Below, in pieces: positions 50,229 through 59,900 of a DNA stretch of 64,000 nt. Source of the DNA: JAFGXT01 sp963677165 (GTDB lineage Bacteria > Verrucomicrobiota > Lentisphaeria > Victivallales > SZUA-371). Made by a program: the position numbers and the translations under genes. The stretch is taken from positions 4,836,001 to 4,900,000 of the forward strand of contig CAXXSX010000002.1 in assembly GCA_963677165.2 (NCBI GenBank). The letters are read 5' to 3'. Within the stretch, counting starts at the first letter, position 1. The number at the start of each line of letters is the position of its first letter. The notes below the pieces were generated by a model. That model saw nothing but the letters and a program-made list of their open reading frames with translations, was not told the DNA's origin and did no database searches.

Positions 50229-52337
50229 TTAGTCTTCCATTTCTGCCAGAGCTGCTTTGCGGCTGAGACGAACTCTGCCGTTCTGGTCGATATCAAGAAC
50301 CTTAACAGTTACTTTATCATCAACCTTACAGATGTCTGTTACCTGATTCACACGGTAATCAGCCAGTTCTGAAATATGCAGCAGGCCTTCCTGGCCCGGC
50401 AGGAATTCAACAAATGCGCCGAAGTCCTTAACCGCTTTAACTGTTCCACGGTAAACCTTACCGATTTCCGGTTCAGCGGTGCATGAATCAACGCGATATT
50501 TGACCTGTTCGAGAGTTTCGAGGTCTTTCGCATAGATCTTAACAGTACCATCATCATCAATATTGATTTCCGAATTGGTTTCTTCGGTAATGCCTTTAAT
50601 ATTCTTTCCGCCAGGACCGATAAGAGCACCGATCTTGTCCGGATTGATTTTCATAACAGCCATCTGCGGAGCATTCGGGCTGATCTGTTCACGCGGAGCA
50701 CCAATGCAACCTTCAATCACATCCAGAATTTTCATTCTTGCAACGTTGTTACGTTCCATGGCCTTGCAAAGCAAGTCAATCGCAATACCCGGAAGTTTCA
50801 GGTCGAGCTGGAATCCAGTGATACCGGTACGAGTACCGCACACTTTAAAGTCCATATCGCCGAAATGATCCTCTGCGCCGATAATATCGGTCAGCAGCAA
50901 TTCCTGTCCACTGTCATCAGTAACCAGACCGCAGGAGATACCCGCAACCGGAGCTTCAATCGGAACACCGGCATCCATCAGAGCAAGAGTTGCTCCGCAT
51001 ACGCTGGCCATTGAGGTAGAACCGTTTGAAGACATAACTTCAGATACGCAACGGATTGTGTACGGGAAGTCTTTCGGAACAACTTTCTTGACAGAACGTT
51101 CAGCCAGATTACCATGACCGATTTCACGACGTCCCGGCCCCATGATTCTGCCGACTTCACCAACACTGTAGTTCGGGAAGTTGTAGTGCAGGTAGAAGCT
51201 TTTTTCTTCAGCTTCACCAGTAATAGAGTCACCGATCTGTCTGTCTTTATCACCACCAAGGGTAGCAACCACCAGCGCCTGGGTTTCGCCACGGGTGAAC
51301 AGGCCTGAACCATGAACAACCGGAAGAACTCCGACTTCACTGGCAAGCGGACGCAGGTCTTCAAGACCACGACCATCCGGACGATAGTGTTTTTCCAGAA
51401 TCGCTTTACGAGTAGTTTTCTTAATCAGGTCATCATAACCTTTACGGATTTCAAGATCAAGAGCTTCGCCTTCAAGGTCAGTAACCTGGGCATGTACTTT
51501 TTCAGAAGCTTCCGCCAGCAGTGCATCCATAGCTTCACAACGTTCAGCTTTTCCCGGGATAACGCAGACTGCTTCAATCTGGTCTTTACATGCATCTTCA
51601 AGAGCAGACTGAACATTCTCAGGCACCAACTGCAGTGTCGGTTCCTTTTTGGCCTTACCGGCAATCTGAGCGAGCTCTTTCTGAGTAGCAATCATTTTCT
51701 TAACGATATCGTTAGCAAAACGCATGGCGTCTTCAAGTTCTTTTTCGGAAATCTGATCGGATTCACCTTCGATCATGATTACTTTGTCTTCAACACCTGA
51801 GTAAATCAGTTCAAGACGGCTCTTTTCCATTTCACTCTTAGTAGGATTGGCAACGAATTCGCCATCGATCATACCAATTCGAAGAGACCCGATCGGTCCC
51901 ATGAAAGGAAGATCAGAGAGCATCAGGGCCGCAGATGAACCAAGCATGCAGAGTACATCCGGATCGTTTTCGCCGTCACAACTGAGGGTCAGCGCCTGAA
52001 CCTGAACTTCATTGAAGAAGCCTTTCGGGAACAGCGGACGGATTGGACGGTCGGTCATACGGCAGGTAAGGATTTCCTTTTCAGAAGGACGGCCTTCACG
52101 TTTAATAAAGCCGCCGGGAAATTTACCTGCTGAACAATACTTTTCACGATAATCCACCTGAAGCGGGAAAAAATCAGCTCCAGGTCTTGCAGAACCAGAG
52201 CAGGCCGCAACCAGAATTGAAGTGTCTCCCATTCTCAGAATACACGAACCATTGGCCAGATTGGCCATTTTACCAGTGGAGATCTCAATGGTTTTCCCAG
52301 GAGCGATCTCGCATACTACTTTCTTTTCTTCTGCCAT
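50229..52337 (-). CDS. pnp: Polynucleotide phosphorylase
   Basis: The 702-residue enzyme degrades RNA from the 3' end using phosphate, as part of RNA turnover. Domains in order are RNase PH-like 1 (ILRMGDTSILVAACSGSARP), the helical linker, RNase PH-like 2 (FTRGETQALVVATLGGDKD, with the phosphate-binding SNGSTSMASVCGATLALMDA), KH (IGALIGPGGKNIKGITEET), and S1 (YRGTVKAVKDFGAFVEFLPG). The ATG at 52337 is chosen from family length; the frame continues upstream to 52583 but that part is not homologous. Downstream is a strong terminator. No rpsO lies next to it, unlike in many bacteria. Confidence 0.97.
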   Translation of the reverse strand: MAEEKKVVCEIAPGKTIEISTGKMANLANGSCILRMGDTSILVAACSGSARPGADFFPLQVDYREKYCSAGKFPGGFIKREGRPSEKEILTCRMTDRPIRPLFPKGFFNEVQVQALTLSCDGENDPDVLCMLGSSAALMLSDLPFMGPIGSLRIGMIDGEFVANPTKSEMEKSRLELIYSGVEDKVIMIEGESDQISEKELEDAMRFANDIVKKMIATQKELAQIAGKAKKEPTLQLVPENVQSALEDACKDQIEAVCVIPGKAERCEAMDALLAEASEKVHAQVTDLEGEALDLEIRKGYDDLIKKTTRKAILEKHYRPDGRGLEDLRPLASEVGVLPVVHGSGLFTRGETQALVVATLGGDKDRQIGDSITGEAEEKSFYLHYNFPNYSVGEVGRIMGPGRREIGHGNLAERSVKKVVPKDFPYTIRCVSEVMSSNGSTSMASVCGATLALMDAGVPIEAPVAGISCGLVTDDSGQELLLTDIIGAEDHFGDMDFKVCGTRTGITGFQLDLKLPGIAIDLLCKAMERNNVARMKILDVIEGCIGAPREQISPNAPQMAVMKINPDKIGALIGPGGKNIKGITEETNSEINIDDDGTVKIYAKDLETLEQVKYRVDSCTAEPEIGKVYRGTVKAVKDFGAFVEFLPGQEGLLHISELADYRVNQVTDICKVDDKVTVKVLDIDQNGRVRLSRKAALAEMED

Positions 52338-52361
52338 AATATGACATTTCCTTTTAATTTT

Positions 52362-52422
52362 GCCGGATGTATACAGTTCTTCCATAATCCGGCGGTTCCG
52401 CGCAGTAGTTTTTTTTCTGCGC
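52362..52422 (-). promoter_or_regulatory. Two hairpins in the pnp leader
   Basis: GCCGGAT pairs with ATCCGGC, and GCGCAG pairs with CTGCGC, both within 90 bases upstream of the pnp start. In E. coli a leader stem is cut by RNase III so that PNPase represses its own mRNA. These hairpins could serve the same purpose, but this is inferred. Confidence 0.45.
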
Positions 52423-52594
52423 TTTCTTTGAGCACAGTTCGGAAGTGATTTCGGATTGCATGGTAATAATAAAATGTGCGGAATAGCTGGTATCAATTCC
52501 CGAAAGATTTTCCGGATGCTGATAGCGGCTGTTCCACTTTTATCGTATTCCTTACAAACCGGAATCAACTTCTCAAACAACAATATATCCCATT

Positions 52595-52623
52595 AATATA
52601 CTTAGGATTAGAAAAAATGCAAA
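52595..52623 (-). promoter_or_regulatory. Predicted promoter of pnp
   Basis: On the minus strand TTTGCA and TATATT are separated by 17 bases. The leader to the start at 52337 would be about 250 bases and contains the two hairpins at 52362-52422. The remaining part of 52338-52668 shows no other gene. Confidence 0.5.
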
Positions 52624-52668
52624 GAAAATGTTGTATTTTTGAGGCAAACACAATATGTAGTGTTACCC

Positions 52669-54426
52669 TCAACCTTTATACCAGCGCGGAATCCCCCGTT
52701 TGCGCAAGCGCGCAACCAGCTTGTCTCGATGGCTGATTATGACCTTTTTCGAGCTTAAACCGGCAGGATCGCGATAAGAGAGTCCGGCGGTGGATTTCAT
52801 CACAATTCCCATTTCTTTTTCAGGTAGCGGAACCACAATTAAATTTGAGTTAAAAGCCGCAACCGTACCACCTTTTTTCCTGCCGAATGCTTCGGATACC
52901 CCAACACTCATTCCACTTCTGATCAGAGCGCCGATCACTGGAAACGCACTGGAATAGGTTGTCATTATTCCGTTTTTCTTTAAAGTAAGCGAAAGATTAC
53001 GCAGAAAATCATAGGTCCACAATTCCGGATTCTTATCCGGTGAAAAACCATCAAAAAAGATTATGTCATAAACTGACTTCTCTAGTTGCCTGACCGTAAT
53101 TCTGGCATCACCGGTAATAAGCCTAACAGAGACCTCACCACTTCGCCATGCCCCACGATCAATCAGCGACGAAATAATCTGATGTTCCAGCGATTCAGAA
53201 TCAAACACTGCCAGTCCGGCCTGAAGCGTTTTCAAATCCAGTTCCAAAGTAGTGATATCCAGAACAGCGTCCCCCTGCTCTATCGCGCATTTCACCGCGG
53301 CGCAGGTGTTATAACCAAGCCCAAACCCGATATCAAGCAGTTTAACTGATCCACCAGCAAGACGCTTCTTTAAACCGGATGGCTCAACAAACTTGCTGAA
53401 AGCCTCCGTAGCGGCTCCGGCAAGCGTGTGAAAATGCTGTTTAAATTCCGGATGATAAAACGTGTACGACCCATCGGCAGTTTTGACTTTCGGAACTGCT
53501 CCGGCAAAACGCTCCGATTCATCCGGTGACGACAAAAACTCCTGCACATATTCAATAAATTGTCCTTTACTCATCCACCATTTCGGGGCAATAATACGGT
53601 CTGCCGGGGCATCGGCTGTAATTCTCATCACCGGCCAGTCGTGAGGAATACGCTTCAGAAATTCAGCAAGTGCGGCGGCATAATCATATTCACTCATTAC
53701 GTTGAATACGCCGGGAGTATCCTTCTGCTGTTCAAACATTTTTGCAAGGGGCGTCTTTTTAAGCACCAGCAAGTTATGAATTTTCACTCCGGCAAACGGC
53801 AGCGCCGCGATATCCTCACCGGTTTTAATAAAGTCATCGATATCCTCATACGGCAGACCAAGAATCACATGCGCGGCACATTTTATATTCCGCTTGCTCA
53901 ACTTTTCAGTCGCCGTAATCACCGCAGAAAAATCGTGTCCACGCCGAATCAGTTCAAGCGTACGGTTATTTGAAGTTTGAACACCAAGCTCGATCCAAAG
54001 ATCATACCGCCGATTAAGTTCCTCAAGATAATCCAGTACGTCATCTTCAAGGCAGTCCGGACGAGTCGCAATGATGACCATTTTAAAGTCAGCCTGCTTA
54101 AGCACCTCTTCATAATAGTCCCGCAACATATTCACATCCGCATAGGTGTTGGTATAAGACTGAAAGTAAGCGATATAAGGAGCTTCCGCACCGTAGCGTC
54201 GTTGAGCGTAAGCGATTCCTTTTCTTACCTGATCCGGCAGATCCAGATTATGCCGTAAGTGCCGGGCCCGAGCACCGTCTTCGGCACAGAAAATACAGCC
54301 GGCACCGGAATTGCGTTGTCGGTTCGGACATGACAACGGCAAATCAACAGGAATCCGGTAAAGCGGTCTGCCGTAATGCTCTGTCAGGTAATCTTTAAAA
54401 AAATATATGCTTCTTTTCTGCGCCAT
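52669..54426 (-). CDS. Fusion of YhcC/TIGR01212-type radical SAM protein and MnmC-like methyltransferase
   Basis: The 585-residue protein has two parts. Residues 1-310 match the TIGR01212 radical-SAM family (YhcC): Cys33, Cys44 and Cys47 form the CX10CX2C cluster motif, followed by YIAYFQSYTNTYADVNMLRD and IELGVQTSNNRTLELIRRGH. Residues about 330-585 match the MnmC N-terminal (DUF752) methyltransferase: LLDIGFGLGYNTC binds SAM and FFDGFSPDKNPELWTYDFL is the signature. MnmC methylates the aminomethyl group of wobble uridine 34 in tRNA. Fusion of the two suggests one tRNA-modification step or pathway, although YhcC function is unproven. No FAD-dependent MnmC2 domain is present. Confidence 0.88.
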   Translation of the reverse strand: MAQKRSIYFFKDYLTEHYGRPLYRIPVDLPLSCPNRQRNSGAGCIFCAEDGARARHLRHNLDLPDQVRKGIAYAQRRYGAEAPYIAYFQSYTNTYADVNMLRDYYEEVLKQADFKMVIIATRPDCLEDDVLDYLEELNRRYDLWIELGVQTSNNRTLELIRRGHDFSAVITATEKLSKRNIKCAAHVILGLPYEDIDDFIKTGEDIAALPFAGVKIHNLLVLKKTPLAKMFEQQKDTPGVFNVMSEYDYAAALAEFLKRIPHDWPVMRITADAPADRIIAPKWWMSKGQFIEYVQEFLSSPDESERFAGAVPKVKTADGSYTFYHPEFKQHFHTLAGAATEAFSKFVEPSGLKKRLAGGSVKLLDIGFGLGYNTCAAVKCAIEQGDAVLDITTLELDLKTLQAGLAVFDSESLEHQIISSLIDRGAWRSGEVSVRLITGDARITVRQLEKSVYDIIFFDGFSPDKNPELWTYDFLRNLSLTLKKNGIMTTYSSAFPVIGALIRSGMSVGVSEAFGRKKGGTVAAFNSNLIVVPLPEKEMGIVMKSTAGLSYRDPAGLSSKKVIISHRDKLVARLRKRGIPRWYKG

Positions 54427-54600
54427 AATTACAACCGATATTGAATAAATTCACAATAGAAATCGTAATATATACTGTTATTCAGGAATTAGCCATGTTT
54501 TTGGGACGTGAGCAGTGGAAAAATATGATTCAAGGTATATCTTAAGCCTTTGCAGTCAGTTAAAAATTATTACATGGATATAATTCACTTTACATAATTA

Positions 54601-56157
54601 ATGGATACGGATATTTCACAATTGTTCGGCCCCGACCATATCGAGGCATTTGAAAACGGGGCCGCAGCGCATTTAATCAAAGGGCGCAATCGCAATCTCG
54701 GCGCTATGCTTGTATACGAACACTCCGTTTATTATATCCAGATACTCTACCGCATGCTCTGTTATCGCCGCGATCACGAACTGGAACCGTTGAACGATGA
54801 CATCTATAATGCCGTGAAAGGCGTACAGGAAAAGCTGTCCGGCGAAGACTACACAGTTGAACGCTTTAACCAGCAGATGAATCAGCTGGTGGAATGGAAC
54901 CTTATCAAACGCCGTATTGAAAAAGAACGCCTGCGCGGCTACCGCGATGTTCGTCGTGATAAATTCCGCTACAGCCTGGAAGACGATACCGTTTCGTTCC
55001 TGTTATGGCTCGAAGAGCGTTTACAACAGGATATTGAGGGCGATTATCATGATACCCGCAACCTGCTATACGATGTGGAAATGCGTCTCAAGGAAACAAT
55101 ACGGGAACTGGAACGTATTGACCCCGCTACGGCAAACGGAAACGAAGAAAATCTTCCGAGAGTAAGATCGGCGCTGTATTATTTTAGTCAGATAGACGGG
55201 TTGACCGCGAGAATCAGTCAACGCTTGATCGCCTTGAACGCACGACTGGGTGCATTTCTGGTCAGTGCCTACAGCCTGGATGACGCCCGAAAGGTAGTGG
55301 AAGAACTTGAATTGTACTTAACCTCATACTTACGCCAGATTCTAATGAGCCGTAAAGATATTCTTTCGGCGGTAGAAGAACTGGACGAACACCGCCTTGA
55401 GGTACTCAACTACTGCTATAATGTATCAAAAGACGAAGAACGCAGGACCGGCATTATCCTGCGCAGTCGCAGAAAAATCGAAGAACCGGCCCTGATCATC
55501 AAACGACTTATTTCTTTTTACGACGCGGGCGGACAGCTTGATAAATTATGTCACCGAATCAATGAATCTTCCATGAAAGTCTGGGGCAAAATGAGTGCCC
55601 ACCTCCGCGAACTGGAGCGAAAAAACACCCGACTGGACAATTTACGGGCACGAATTTCAGAGATGGCGGCAATGCCGGATGACACGATTCCCGATAACTT
55701 TATGCATGAGCTACTATCCTCGGGTCAGATGATATCCGATCGCAATTATTGGGATGAATTTGAAAAGGCCAATCCGCCGCAGCCAAGACGCGAAGCCGAT
55801 CGACGCAGGGTTGCTCCGGAAGTATTCATTCGTCCCAAACCGGCACGCGGCATTCCGGTACAAAGCCTGGAAGAAAGCCGTCTGGAAGGCCTGCACAACT
55901 GGATAAAACAGAAATATAAGTTCAACCGTCGCCGTTCAACCAATATCGATTCGGTAGAGATTGAATCCCTGGAGGATTTCCGCCGAATACTGGATGTCGG
56001 ACGTCGCGGAATACTGGCGAAGGGCAAAGGTTTGACGAAAATAGACCTTGAATTGAAAGTAAAAGAAGAAATGTGCGAGTTGACCGGACCGGACGGCTGC
56101 GTACTTGAATTTAAGAAGATGAGCGTAAGGGAGCTGGGTGATGGAAAAACTGCTTGA
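54601..56157 (+). CDS. Kleisin-like condensin subunit (JetA/MksF-like)
   Basis: The 518-residue helical protein begins the three-gene operon. Its N-terminus (ISQLFGPDHIEAFENGAAAH) resembles JetA-family proteins. Residues 80-140 look like a winged helix with RFNQQMNQLVEWNLIKRRIE, and a long helical middle and an Arg-rich C-terminal part follow, as in MukF/MksF/JetA kleisins that bridge the SMC heads. The next gene begins inside its last codons. No ribosome-binding site is visible, and TATAAT lies at 54575, so the message may have a very short leader. It is identified mainly by operon context and coarse pattern. Confidence 0.68.
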   Translation: MDTDISQLFGPDHIEAFENGAAAHLIKGRNRNLGAMLVYEHSVYYIQILYRMLCYRRDHELEPLNDDIYNAVKGVQEKLSGEDYTVERFNQQMNQLVEWNLIKRRIEKERLRGYRDVRRDKFRYSLEDDTVSFLLWLEERLQQDIEGDYHDTRNLLYDVEMRLKETIRELERIDPATANGNEENLPRVRSALYYFSQIDGLTARISQRLIALNARLGAFLVSAYSLDDARKVVEELELYLTSYLRQILMSRKDILSAVEELDEHRLEVLNYCYNVSKDEERRTGIILRSRRKIEEPALIIKRLISFYDAGGQLDKLCHRINESSMKVWGKMSAHLRELERKNTRLDNLRARISEMAAMPDDTIPDNFMHELLSSGQMISDRNYWDEFEKANPPQPRREADRRRVAPEVFIRPKPARGIPVQSLEESRLEGLHNWIKQKYKFNRRRSTNIDSVEIESLEDFRRILDVGRRGILAKGKGLTKIDLELKVKEEMCELTGPDGCVLEFKKMSVRELGDGKTA

Positions 56158-56950
56158 AGAACAACTGCAGAACAATGCCGATAAGGTAAAAGGAGTATTG
56201 AACATTCTGCTTGAAAGTCCTTACTTTTATCGTACGGACAATGAAGATTTGTTTATGTACCTCCGGCGTTACCGCAGTGAGTTTGCCGTTTTCTTCCGTG
56301 AATACTACGGCTGGGAGTTGATCATTGATGAAAAGTGCGCCCGGGTGTATAAGGAGAAATGGTATAATGACGCAATCCCTCCGAGTCACCGTATGCAGTT
56401 CAACCTGACCCAGCGTGATGAATGTATTGCATTTATGCTGCTGATAGAATTTTTTGAACATCAGCTTGAGGAAAATTCGATGACTGTTGAGGATCGTACA
56501 AATTTGCGTTTTATCTTCACAGACCTGCTGGAATATGAAGCCAGAAGATTCGCGGAACTGTTCAGCGGTTCTGATAAATATACCGCGGAATATATTCGAG
56601 GGAACATACTGCGCTCGTTACTGCCCAAACTGATCAAATACCGCTTTATTCTTGAAGTTCCCAAGCCCCAGGGAATGGATTTGAATCGCGATCAATATAT
56701 TTACGAAGCACTCCCAGCCCTGTACCATTATAATTCGGGACGGTTGGGACAAGGAATTTTCACCGATGAACAGGCTGGCAAAAATAACGAAACCAGCGTG
56801 GAATCCGATAATGATATTAACGATAATGAAGAAACTGACACCCATGACTCTATTGCAGGAGACGATGATTTCGAATCGGAAGATTCCAATGACGGTACCG
56901 ACTCCGACAGTGGGGTAACACGACTGATTTCTGAACTTGACGAGGCTTAA
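56141..56950 (+). CDS. KITE-like condensin subunit (JetB/MksE-like)
   Basis: From the ATG at 56141 (GGGAG seven bases upstream) the protein has 269 residues and overlaps the previous gene. Its N-terminal 200 residues form winged-helix-like units (NILLESPYFYRTDNEDLFMY, then YGWELIIDEKCARVYKEKW), as in MukE/MksE/JetB proteins. The C-terminal 70 residues are a disordered, highly acidic tail (DNEETDTHDSIAGDDDFESE). The acidic tail could contact the SMC head or mimic DNA. The family is inferred from pattern and order. Confidence 0.66.
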   Translation: MEKLLEEQLQNNADKVKGVLNILLESPYFYRTDNEDLFMYLRRYRSEFAVFFREYYGWELIIDEKCARVYKEKWYNDAIPPSHRMQFNLTQRDECIAFMLLIEFFEHQLEENSMTVEDRTNLRFIFTDLLEYEARRFAELFSGSDKYTAEYIRGNILRSLLPKLIKYRFILEVPKPQGMDLNRDQYIYEALPALYHYNSGRLGQGIFTDEQAGKNNETSVESDNDINDNEETDTHDSIAGDDDFESEDSNDGTDSDSGVTRLISELDEA

Positions 56951-56952
56951 GA

Positions 56953-59900
56953 ATGCGGAACAATAATAAAAACTTCTATATAAACCGTGTTCGTCTGATT
57001 AATTTTCATAATTTTGTCAATGAGACAATTGAGATTAAAAACGGCGGACACCTGTTTCTGCTCGGCGACAACGGATCGGGCAAGACAACGGTACTCGACG
57101 CCGTTCATTATGTACTGACCGCCGGAGAGTCAATGGAATTCAACTCGGCAGCCCGAGTAGCCGGAGCAAAGGATGGCGGACGCCGCGCCCAGGGCTTCAT
57201 TACTCGATATAATGTAGATACCGGCCATATGAACCCAAACGGCGGAGTTACCTATGCCGCTCTGGAAATCATCGGGCGTAATGGTCGCCCCTCGACAATT
57301 GCCATCGGTATGTCAGTTGGTTCGCCGAACGAAAATCTGAAACGCTGGGGAATCGTACGCGAATGCCCGCTCGAAGATATTCCTTTTCTTGTAAAAGGGA
57401 AAAACGGGATCAGGGCACGCAATAGCGCCGAAATGAAACGTTCCCTGAAAAGCGCCGGATTCTACGGCAAAATCGGTTCCTACAAAAGTCAGATAGCGGA
57501 ACGCTTTATGGGCGGTCCCGCCATGTTCCGCGATTACTGTAATTTTCTCTCGATGGGCAAAGCTTACCGCGAAATCGTGGCTCATTCATCAGACTATCAT
57601 GCCCTGTTTAAAAAACTGCTGCCGCAACCCGGCGCTGATATTTTCGAACGTATCATCGAATCGCTCAAAACCCTTGATTCCAGCCGCGGCGACATGGAAA
57701 ACCTGGAGCTGAAACATGCGTATATCATGCAGTTAAATGGAATGCTCAAGGACATTAGCGAACTACGCCAGCAGGCGGATCTATATAAAGCCGTAGCCGC
57801 CCAGATTGATCTTTCTCTCACCGAAAAATCGGTTACATCACGCCAAAGTTCATTGTCAGGTTATGAAGAAAAGATCAAGGAACTGACTGATTCGCTGGCG
57901 GTACACAAAGACCATGAACATCAATTATCGGCTGAACTTGACGACCTGAAAGGCCAGGATGCATCAGGCGTACTGCGTCAGGAGCAGGAACTAAGGAATC
58001 GCATTAAGGTGCTGAAAAACAAACTAACTCAGGCCGACAAATTCAGTGGTTCCACCAGTGATGATCTTGGCGGCCTGAAAAAAAGCGCCCAGACTCTAGA
58101 TAAAAAGATAAATGTTGCGTTAAAGGATGCACTGTCTTCCCTGGCTGATTTTAGTTCCGATGTGGATTTTTCAAGTGCTGACCTGATGGCATCAATTGAA
58201 AATGTAGTTCATGCGTCAAAGCCTGAAACGATGATCGACAAAGTTCCTTTCGACCAGGTGATTGAAAAAGCACGCACCGAACAGGGAAAACTAAATCGAA
58301 AACGACACAGCAGTGAAACCTCGCTCGAAAGCCTGCTTGAGACGGAAGAAGAGCTCAACATGGATATTATCGAGCTGGAACGTACGCCCGAAGCAGAACC
58401 GGAAGTACGATACTTTTCCGAAGCGGTCAAGGAATTAAATACCGCGGTTGTCGATTTCACTCCGCTGTACAAAGGACTCGAATGGAAACGAGCTACCGAT
58501 ATCTACCAGCGCAGCGCGCTGGAAGAATTCATGGGACAGGATATTCTTGGAACGCTCCTCGTAGCCGAAGATGATTTCGAACGCGCCTCTGATATCATTT
58601 ATAATGAATTTCCGGGAATACGTATTGCCTCAGTAGGAGAAAAAGACAAACCATCAAAAGAATTCACCGCCTGGGCCGGAGCTTTTTTCAACCTGAAAAA
58701 ATCTGATGCATTCTGCCTTAGCGCCCTGGAACGCGAACTGTCCGCTGCCACCTATCCGGAATTCAAAGTAATAAATAACTTTACCTGCGTTGATTTCCGT
58801 GGACATACCAGCAGTCTGATTGGTTATGAACCCTGTCTGGTGGGCAGTGAAGTACGCCGAAAGGCCCAGGCCGCTAAACTTAAAGAACGTCAGGACGAAC
58901 TCAAAGGTGTCAGCAAAGACATAAAAGAACTTCAAACCGATATTAAAGATGCCGGTAAGAATGTAAAACTGCTGAACAAGTTCATCACAACTTTTGAGAA
59001 ACAATTTAAGTCAATCATTGATATGTGCCGGGAAGTCAGTGCGGTCAGAATGACGATCAACCATAAAGAAGAACTGTTCAAAAGCGAAAATCGACGTACC
59101 CGTGAATTAACCCGGGAACTCAGCGATAATGAAGGACGCCTTAAACAACTTCAACAAATTATCAAAAAACAAAATCTGCATGAGCTCGATAAAAAAATTA
59201 CTCGTTTAACTACGGAAATGAATACCTGTCGCGAAGAGCTGGAAAAAGTTATTGCAGAGAAAGTCAAGACGGAACAAAAACTTGAGACCACCTCTTCATT
59301 GCTGGACCAGGAAAAAGACAAATTCAAACAACTAAAGAAAGAACACAATTCGATAATTAAGCAAATACGTTCAAAATACAATATAAAAAAGACTGCGGAA
59401 TATATCAATGAACTGCGCTCTGAGCACCGTCTGCGCAGAACAGAAGACGCAATTGAACGTGCAGAAAAGCTACTGTCTGACTCTTTCCGTCGCCAGGGAC
59501 AACTTCGCGCCGCGATCAACAATCCGGAATATGCCGGAATATGGGCATTTAACTATGACGATGAAAAGAACGAACTCTATGACCGTAGTAATACGCCGAT
59601 CAGTGAAATTGAGCAGATGCAACAGAAAAATCTGACCGAGCAACAGTCGCTTATCAACGAAAAAACCAGCGAACTGTTCAAAAAAATCATTGTTACGGAA
59701 CTGGTTACCTATCTCAAGGAAAAACAGAGTCGTCTAAAGGAAATGGTAAAGAGCATCAACAGCCTGCTCGAAGGCCGGATGTTCGGTAACAACTCATACC
59801 GCTTCCAGATATCTCCGGTTGAAAAGTACAGTGAGCTTGAACGAATTGTTGGTCGCTACGCATTCTATGATGACAACTCAGAAGCAGCCCTTCAGCAATT

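Noticed and set aside
51312..51800. 162-residue open frame on the plus strand
   Set aside because: It is antisense to pnp, which is certain, and has no supporting signal.
52338..52583. N-terminal extension of polynucleotide phosphorylase
   Set aside because: The extra 82 residues have no family equivalent and cover a structured leader. The ATG at 52337 gives the normal family length.
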